Below, piece after piece: positions 12,601 through 21,600 of a stretch of DNA of 64,000 bases. The stretch spans positions 29,037,007-29,101,006 of the forward strand of contig CM067086.1 of NCBI GenBank assembly GCA_034008185.1, written 5' to 3'. The position numbers and the translations under genes are program-made. Each line of letters opens with the position of its first letter. Positions within the stretch are counted from its first letter, which is position 1. The notes beneath the pieces were generated by a model. That model was not told the DNA's origin and did no database searches. It saw only the letters and a list, made by a program, of their open reading frames with translations. Source of the stretch: Gorsachius magnificus. Its lineage: Eukaryota; Chordata; Aves; Pelecaniformes; Ardeidae.

Positions 12601-15600
12601 TCCCCCCTGAAAAGTCAGGTCTTTTAAAGTCTGATTCTAGTTTGACACTTTAAAGCTAGAGTAATCTGTCCTCATGTGAACATTAGTCTCAGCCTTAGTA
12701 AAGATCTGTGGGATGCAGGCAATCAAGGCACTTAGGTACTAATGAATCATAGAATCACAGAATCATAGGATGCTTTGGGTTGGAAGGGACCTTTAGAGGT
12801 CATCTAGCCCAACCCCCCTGCAGTGAGCAGGGACACCTTCAACTCGATCAGGTTGCTCAGAGCCCTGTCCAACCTGACCTTGACTGTTTCCAGGGATGGG
12901 GTCTCCACTACCTCTCTGGAAAACCTGTTCCAGTGTTTCACCACCTTTGTTGTAAAGAATTTATTCCTTATATCCAGTGTAATGAAGAGGTTGCTAGGTA
13001 TCAAGAAGGCAACCAGCAAGGAAAGTGCAGGAACACGAAGGAAGAGGTGTCTTGTAAAAATGTGACTCACAGATTCTTCTGGGTTGTAAAACTTCTGTTA
13101 TCTATCTGTACTCAGGTAGACTGTGTCAGTGGTTTTGCCTTACACTCTTCCAGAGATTTACTGTGATTTTTTTATATCTCTGATTAGCCAAGAAAGTACA
13201 AACTCACAGACCAGCGCAAGGCATTGGAGCATGGACAAAACCCATTGCCTTTCTATGCAGTCCTTAATGTGAAAGAGGAAAAGTTCAGTACTTTCAAATT
13301 TAGAGGTAAGTATTCCTAGAGTTTCATCTGACTCTGAGTAGGGACTGAAGAGAATTTGGAGGGAGGGTGTATGTGTGTGGAGAATAAAATGGGAACACAT
13401 AAGTTGCTCTCCCTGACTCGGTATTCATCTTTCAATAAAATGCTTGTCTTTTTTTGCAAACTGCTGGGTGTTGATTAGAAAGAGCAGATCTACTGGATAA
13501 CATCCTCAGGCACGAACAGGGCATTTCTGAAGATCTGGGCTGAAGTTCTAGTTTTGCCACAGACATTGTGAGCGAGTGTGAGCAAAACAAAAGTGTGACC
13601 TTTTTCTGCCTCAGTTCCACACCTATGAAATGGCTTTGATGGTTCCTTAGTTTGTAGAGGTGCTGTGAAATGTAATTGTGACTTCCCTAAATACTGCACT
13701 GATGAGGGTATGAAAATGGAGTGGAGTATGATTGCTATGATGGGTGTGATATGACACCCTTTAAATGGACACAGGCTACATTCAGCAAAAGGCATTAAAA
13801 TGAGCAAATACTGGGAAGAAAAAACAGTTGAGTACTTATATTTGGTTAGGTTTATAGCTACTGTTCTACTGCAATACCTGTACAGGACAGCTTGAGTCAG
13901 GAAACTGCACAGTCATGCCATGCTGTGATACTTTCTGGTTTGGAGCTGACGTGTCTTCAGGCTGCTTTGTTATATCATGTACACTGACAAGTTTGGGTTA
14001 GTAGAGGTTTCATGCCAGTCATTTCTTGCAGGTTGGATCATATTTGCATGTTGTACATTTGATGCTCTTGATTTAGAGAGGCAAGTAGGATCCCAAAATC
14101 TTTATATAGAAACACATATCTAAGCTTTTGAAGCTAACGTTAGACTCTTTCTGAGGTGAAAAAGCTAGTTCCTTTTGTACGCAAATCATCTCTCAGTTTG
14201 TATGGAACTAAACAGTGTAGTTTGCAATACAAAGCTACGGATAGCACAGAGCTGCTGAGGCAAAGCAAGATTCTTGGAGCTTGTGGATAGCTTTATCCAC
14301 AGGGGAAGGCTTTGTTTTCCTATTTTTATTACAGTGAACTTGCCATGTGTCAATTCTTTTGTAGAGTGGGCGGAATTCTCCCCTTATGAGGTGTCCATAC
14401 CAAAATACGGAGCCTCCATTCGTTCAGAATATTTTGACAGTGAGTTCTTCATGGGAAGGCGAGTGAAGAAGCTGCCAGAATCTCGGATCTGCTATCTGGA
14501 AGGTGACCTAGCAGTGCAATATAGTTAATCACAACATGGTAGAAAGCATGGTACTAGCTACATCTGTGTGCAACACTCCTTGCCAGCAGGTCTGCTCTAG
14601 GTCTTGATTCATTGAGCTTTTTACCCCTTTTGGTACACTTCTGCTCTTTGTAAAGCTTCTTTCCTCCTGTCCTCCCTTTTAACCTGGGCGGATTTGGGAA
14701 AGTTGCAGCATGGTTCCCCTTCCCATTTTCTGAACCAAACAAGAAAGCAGAGAAGGCAAGTTGAGGAAATAATAAGCCTTTCTTCCCTGACCAGTCATCA
14801 ACTCTTAAACTTCACCAACTGTATTCCTAGACAATGCATTGCTGGGGTAGAATTGGAAGGAGCTGAAAATAATATGTAACTGAGCTAGAACAACCCACAA
14901 AGGTGAGAACCATCTGAGCTTTGTGGGTTGAGAATGGTGTCACTAATCTTCTCTGTCCATAAAGATGACATAAGCCCTTTTAACCTCCAAGAACTGCTTT
15001 GACTGGTTCTTCTGCCTCTAAAGGCAATGAAAAGGGGAAAAGCAGCCCCAGGCAGATTTAAAATCCTTGTCAGAATTTTAGCTTTTGATATGAAAAACAA
15101 GGGTCCAGTGGAGACAAAAATTGTATTTCTCTCACTGTGAAGTCTGCTAGAAACTGAATTTGTTCCTCATGTGAGTACCCGGCATGAGGCTTAATGACAA
15201 AGGATAGTTCTTTCTTTTCCAAAAGTGGACTCACATATGGAGCCAATTCTATTTTGATCCTGGACCAGTTGAACTCCACAGAAACAAAAGATGCCTGAAA
15301 AGAAAAAAAAATGGGTCTTAGATAAATCTAAAGAATAAATCAGTTTCCAGAAGGGTCTTATGCTTATATGGTTTTACCATGCCTTCAAAGCCTGCTTTCT
15401 TTCAGAGGTACACAGTAAACACTCTATAACATCATTTGGGTGACTGATACCTCTTATTTTGTTACTCTGTACTATACACACAGTCTGTGCGTAGCTATCT
15501 CTTGAGAAAGAGCACTGAAGTGCTGATACCATTATGTTTGAACTCTGTGAGACCTACTGCTTAAGCTGTGTCATGACAGGGTCAGTTCACATGGGCCAAT

Positions 15601-18600
15601 AATACACAGCATGGATACTTGTAATAGTGGTTAACATGTGACGGTGCAGTATTTTTCCCATGTGGCTTGATTTGCAGGTCTTTGGACAAACATCTTTACT
15701 AGGAATTTGCTGGATGGCTTGTACTGGTCCTCAAATTCAAATGAATTCTGGGAACGATGGGCCAAAGATGTGGTAGATATAGGTAAGAGTTTCAAAATCA
15801 GTATTTGTTTTTGACCAGACAGTGCTTCCTATTCAGGAGAGGATTAATAAAGATATGCTATTGCTACTGTTTGTGAATAATCTCTCACATGTTCTCCCTA
15901 AATTGCTGCAAGTCGTGTTGCCTCACTGTGGATCTTCCAGCATGATTTTCACCTGTATCAGAATGATCACTGTGTGTTTATTTTCTTTTATTTTATTTTT
16001 AACCCAGAGGCACACTTCATGCTAGTTACAAATGTTTTTCATTTAAAACTTGCTCATGGGCTGTTAAATTACTCCTCCTGTGAGTGCAAACAAGAAAGGT
16101 AGCTTTTACTTGTAGGCAAAAGTACAAAGCCAGTGTGTCATTTGAAAGAGTAAAGGGCAAAAGCTGTGTGCTTGCCTTAAACAAAACCAAATATCTCTCT
16201 ATATAGATGTGATTGGTCATGTGCATATGTTTTCAAGCAGACTGCAAAAAACAGAGAGGGGAGGGGCCCACAGGAAGACAGCAAGGGCAGCTAGCCAGGA
16301 AAGGTGCCCAGCAGAACAGAGGGCTGATTTTTTTTTCTCACAGTTCCTTCTCTTTTTCAGAAAAACATTCCCCCGAGGATGATGTCACTATCATCGAGCC
16401 TCCATCTTGTTTGTCAGGGAAGTTGTATGAAATGTTTCAGGACATTATGACCAAGCGTCCACTACTGGCAAAGTCTCATAACTTCCTGAGAGGCTTAGAA
16501 TTTCATAAGGACTATATCCACCAGAAAAAATTTATTGAATGGAAAGGTAACTGCAACAAAGAGTTAGCTGCAGTGTGCAGGTAACATCTCAGATATTTTT
16601 TTCTTTAGACTTTGGAAATCTCACATTTAGAGATATTTTCTCAGGGTTTGGAAATCTGCTGAGATGCAACTATGTTCATGGTGTCTCTTTCTTTAGGTTA
16701 ACAGGTTAAAACGAACTAGTCCATGGGCCACTCTTTCACCCCCTGAAGATATCTGTAATTTGTGTCCAAGCATGCTTTTCTACAGGAAGTTTGTCACTCA
16801 GATAGGTACAGTAGTCAAAAGATTCAGAAAGGGTAGAGCCTTTTGAGGTCAAGAAACAAAGCTAACACCGGAAGCATAAAATGGCAGGTTATTATGTGGA
16901 TCAGATGAAGGAAAGGACAGGCTGCAAGCATGTGGTTGCCCATATGTGTGGTATTTCTGCCTGATGATTTATCCATCAAGAAACCATTCTTTAACCCTCC
17001 AGAAACAGAAATGCCAAGATCCAACAACAGAAAGTTAAAGTCACGGAGGTTTAGATGGTATAAATTAAACAAACAGAATGTGTAGACTTGATGTATAAAT
17101 TGAACAGCAGTTTTCTTTGGCCTGTGCTCTGCAGGCAGGCAAAGTAAACAGTCATAGTGGTTTTACCTCAAAATCTGTGAAATGATCAGTGAAATGATAG
17201 CAACGTGATGCAGCTGAGGTTTTGTGCATCACAAACCTTCCTGTAATCCCAGCATCCTCATTTATTCCGTAAGCAGGTAGCAGTGTGGGAGGACCCCACT
17301 TTATTAAGGTTAATCTCACTTCAGCAAGAAAACATGTTCTCTGCCTCCTCTGAGTCCTTCTCTTTGGCAGCTTGTGTTTTCTTTCCCCTGTTTCATGCAA
17401 GTTACAACGCTTTTTGTCCCTGGCTGCCATTGCTGCATGGTTTGCTGACAACAGCAAGAGATGGTGGAGCTTTTTTGTGGAATAAGGCAGAGCCCACAGT
17501 GTGCTAAGTGCTTTCATAATGTTCAGTAAGCAAAAAGTCCCTCTTCTGAAGGGGTCTGCTCTAAGAAAACAAGTGAGAGAAGGAGAAAACAAGTAGCATA
17601 AGAAGGGTGGGTGAGAGAAGGAGCAAGCGAGTAGCTTAAGAAGGCAGAAGAATGATAAAATTGTCAGTCAGTAAATGTTTAAAAAAAAATTTTCCTTACA
17701 TTTGCTGATTAGCAGTTTTGTAAAGGCAAATGGGTAGAATCAGATTTGAAGGAGAATTTGGAGGAAGAGTGCATTGGGACACAAACACTACCTCAGGGTA
17801 GATATTCTACAAATAAAGTAAAGTAAGTGGAAAGCATGAAGTCTGGAGTGAGAAAAGGGAAACTGAAAGTCTGGAGTGGGAAAAATTAGTAGATTTTTTT
17901 ATCCTCTTTCGGCTGCCTGCATGAGACCAAGCTAAAACCGGGTATAGATCTGTCTCTAGGAACAAGAGGAGATGCCAGCTCTGTGAGCACAAATGAGAGT
18001 CTCATGGTAGGTGAAGTCTCCAGAATATAGCCGTGTTTTAAAGGCTTCCCTGCAGCTCAGGTTATCTGACACGTTAAACCAAGGCTTTAAATGCCATGTG
18101 AAAAACCTGATTTTCATGGTGAAAAATTTGAGAGCTCATAGCTTGGAATTAGTGTGATGTCTTTACAGTAGGGTTCATACTTTCAAGGGAATTCCTGGGG
18201 CAGGACTTCTTTAAAGTGCCATTTTGGGTGTGGGATGGAAAAAGAGGCTCTCCCAAGGAAATGCCTACTTCTAATTCACATATCCAGCCATGAATAAATG
18301 CTGCACAGTTCCATCTCCTTGATAAGAAAACGGGGGTAACAGAATTTCAACTAAAAATATTCAGCAGGCCAAATAAAACTAAAAAGTACAATCTGTTTCT
18401 TCTGTGAGGGACTGCAAGCAACTGCCTCTCATTACAGCAGAATCTGTGAATTCCCAGCAGCCATGAATGCTAAAATAAGCAAATAATTTTGTAAAGACCT
18501 GACAGTGAGGGAATGGAAAAAATATGAGTTATTACTTCAAGCTGCTGTCAAACATTCCAGGCTGTGGAACAAGCTAGAGTTATGCTGCATGGTTTAAATC

Positions 18601-21600
18601 AACACTACAGAATGAGGCCAGGGAGGTACAGGGATCAAAAGAAGTGAAATGCTGGAACTTACCTGCAGTATTTCTGTGATCAATGGTTTCTTAAAATGCC
18701 TAAGCAGAAATGATTTAAGGCTCAAGGGGTCTGCTATGGGCTTTGCTACCTCATTTAGTGAACTTGAGGAACACTCTTAAACCAGTATTTTGAATGGCAG
18801 AATGTTTCTTGTTTCATGGGACTAGAAACAGTACCAGGGGAACAGCAGTGGACTTGCTGTCGGCAGAGCAGGCTGGTGGGGTTGCTAGCAGAGAGATAAG
18901 AGTCTGCCTGTCAGAAACTGGCTTTAGATCTCAACTTGCCAGTTGGTATAATCCCCTTTTGGCTCCTTTTGGTGTTAAGGTGAGGTTTAATTAATTCAAG
19001 CAATATTTTAAGCTGTTGGTAGGGGATGCTGTGTGCATGATGTGGTATATTTTTGCAGCATGGCTAAGATAATTTATATGAGAGATCACTGAAAGCAGGT
19101 TGAAGTCAGATTTTTCACGCGGGGAGAGCAGTCTAATCCCAAGAATGCAAAAGCTAAAAGAAAAAGAGCAGTGCAAACGTGCAGTGATGCACTATTGCAT
19201 TTGTTAGATTTGTTGCTACACTGTGAAATTGTTTTTGTTGTTTGCATTTTTCCCAGTCCTTAGGGGGGAAAAAAAAAAAGTCGTCTGAAGTCTATATTCT
19301 GTGAAAAATCACTCCCCAGAGCCACTGTGAGGCCAGTAGTATCTGTGTCTCACCTGCCCTCTGCCTGGCTGCCTCACCGCCTGCCTTGGCGAGGGTGCCG
19401 GGGGAGTGTGGTAGCAGGCCAGGCGTGCCCAGACGTGCCATTTGGAGGGTGCGCTCCCGAGGCCACGTTTGTGGGCTCATGTTATGGAGGGAGGTGAGCC
19501 TGGTCTCGAGGGCAACCAAGAGGCTGCCCTTAACATGTAGCACAGACAGAATTACTGATTCCTCCTTTCCTATCAATACACCACTAACTGTATTCAAAAT
19601 GTTTTTCAGACACTGTGCTGGACTCTTTCCCTAACAATCTGACACCGCTGCAGAAATACCTCTGCCTGATAGATGTTGGCTATTTCATCAACACCAGTGG
19701 TGCAGGACTTTTCAAGCCAGAGAGGAATGTAGATGTCATTATCTCACTTGATTATGGTTTGGGGAATGTGTTCAAGGTGAGAGGGTTAAGATGCTCTGCT
19801 CCTTGCAGCCCTGGTAAAACTCTTTTTGTGTTACTAAAACTTTTAAGTAAGTGGCTGTCTAAGTCTTTGTCAAGAGCAAACCAGTCACCATATCTTGGAG
19901 GAGTAAAGAAACTTTCTTCAAGACCAGAACTATAGAAACTGTTGGGGTCTTTTCTCTGTAGTGGATTGCAGCATACGCTTCCTAGGATCCTCAGGGAATT
20001 GTAGTAACAATTGGTTGCCTTGATCTCTCCTGGTCTGTCCTCATGACAAATTCTAAGTGTGGCTTTTTGTCATTTCTTCTAGCTGTAAAAAATGTTATAG
20101 GGTGATAAACGTCTTCTGACTTGTGGTGAGTGGTGTCAGAAAGTAGGGTTATACTGTAGCTACTTTGGACTACACATTCATTGCAAAGTGATTCTAGGGA
20201 CTGAATTAAGTTGCCATAGTATTTCTATGATACCTCGGTAAACATGATTCTTGTCTTAGCATTAGCTTTAAGGCAATGACATTCTGTGTCCACAGCAATT
20301 AGAGATGACATACAAATATTGCAAGATACAGAAAATCCCATTCCCCAAAGTGGAGCTAAGTAAAGAAGAAGAGAAGAACCCAAAGGAATGTTACGTGTTT
20401 TCGGATGCAGAGGACCCCAGAGCACCCATAATAATCCATTTTCCCCTAGTGAACGGCACCTTTAAGGAATTCAAGGAGCCTGGTAAGTTCAGTCAACAAA
20501 ACTATATTTTTTAGTTGAATTCAGGCCATTTGTCTTTCCACAGTATGGATCTTATTTGTCCTTTGTAGCAATAATTTTCAGCAAGGGCATAGCGTTTGTG
20601 TGAGGCCATCCTGTCTCCTACCTATCACGGTCATAAATGTATATTTGCCTCTTCCATTGGGCTGTGAATGAGCATGCCCACTCATCTGTCAGGCCAGGTT
20701 TCGGTTACTGCATTCAGCTCAAAGTACATGAGTTTCCACCGTGGCAGAGGAGAAGGAGGTGTCCACTCTTTTCCTGTCAGCCTAGTCATGTTAACCTTCT
20801 CACCAAAACTGGGATTATGTTCCCCATATACAGAGTGAAATTGTCTCTCTCATCCAGTAAACCGTGATGCGACCAGAGGTAGCTGAAGCAGGTCCATGTC
20901 TCTACTGATTAACCTCCGCATACTGCTCAAGAGACAGGTTAGCAAAACCACAGCAGGCTCAGTGATGTTGAGTAAGACACAGGACAGAGCAAGGCTTTAA
21001 GCCACAACTCATGCTGCAAGGCATACTAGAGAAGGCAGCGCTTGCAATGGTAGGATGTTGGGGAAAAAGTAGGGCCAGAATTCCTCCTCGATCTAGAAGG
21101 GACCGAGCGCATCTGCCAGCTGCTTCTTCCCTCGCCTTCCCCCTATCAATTTAAGACCTAGCAGTAAGCAAGCAGTCTGGGCACTGATTGCTTCTCCCAT
21201 ACTCTCATGCCTTTGTGCCAATCTAGATATAGAGAATTAGCAAGTCCCTCCAGCAATAATAAGAATGATGTTTGTGGCCCACGAGTCAGAGCAGAAGGAA
21301 CAGGCACATGGCTGCTAACAGCTGGGTCAAGTAATTCTGTTGTGAACACATTCAGAAAAATAAATGGTATGAGGTGGAGGGGATGCAATGTTTAGTTGAT
21401 GTAAGGGTAAGAAGCGTAAAAGTTACTGATCATCCTACCTTGGCCTAGCCATTATACGGTGCTGGGACAAGCTTTGTGGGAGAAAGGAGGTGACTTCCTT
21501 TACTAAAAGACAGTGAATAGAAAGAGCTGCCGGAAAAGCTCTGTTAGGCTGTGGTGTACACAAGGGAAAGCCCATCTTAGCTCTCAGAGAAGGGCAGCCC

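Noticed and set aside
12780..13166. 128-codon + strand frame in the PLA2G4B intron
   Set aside because: It is the antisense reading of a CR1 element.
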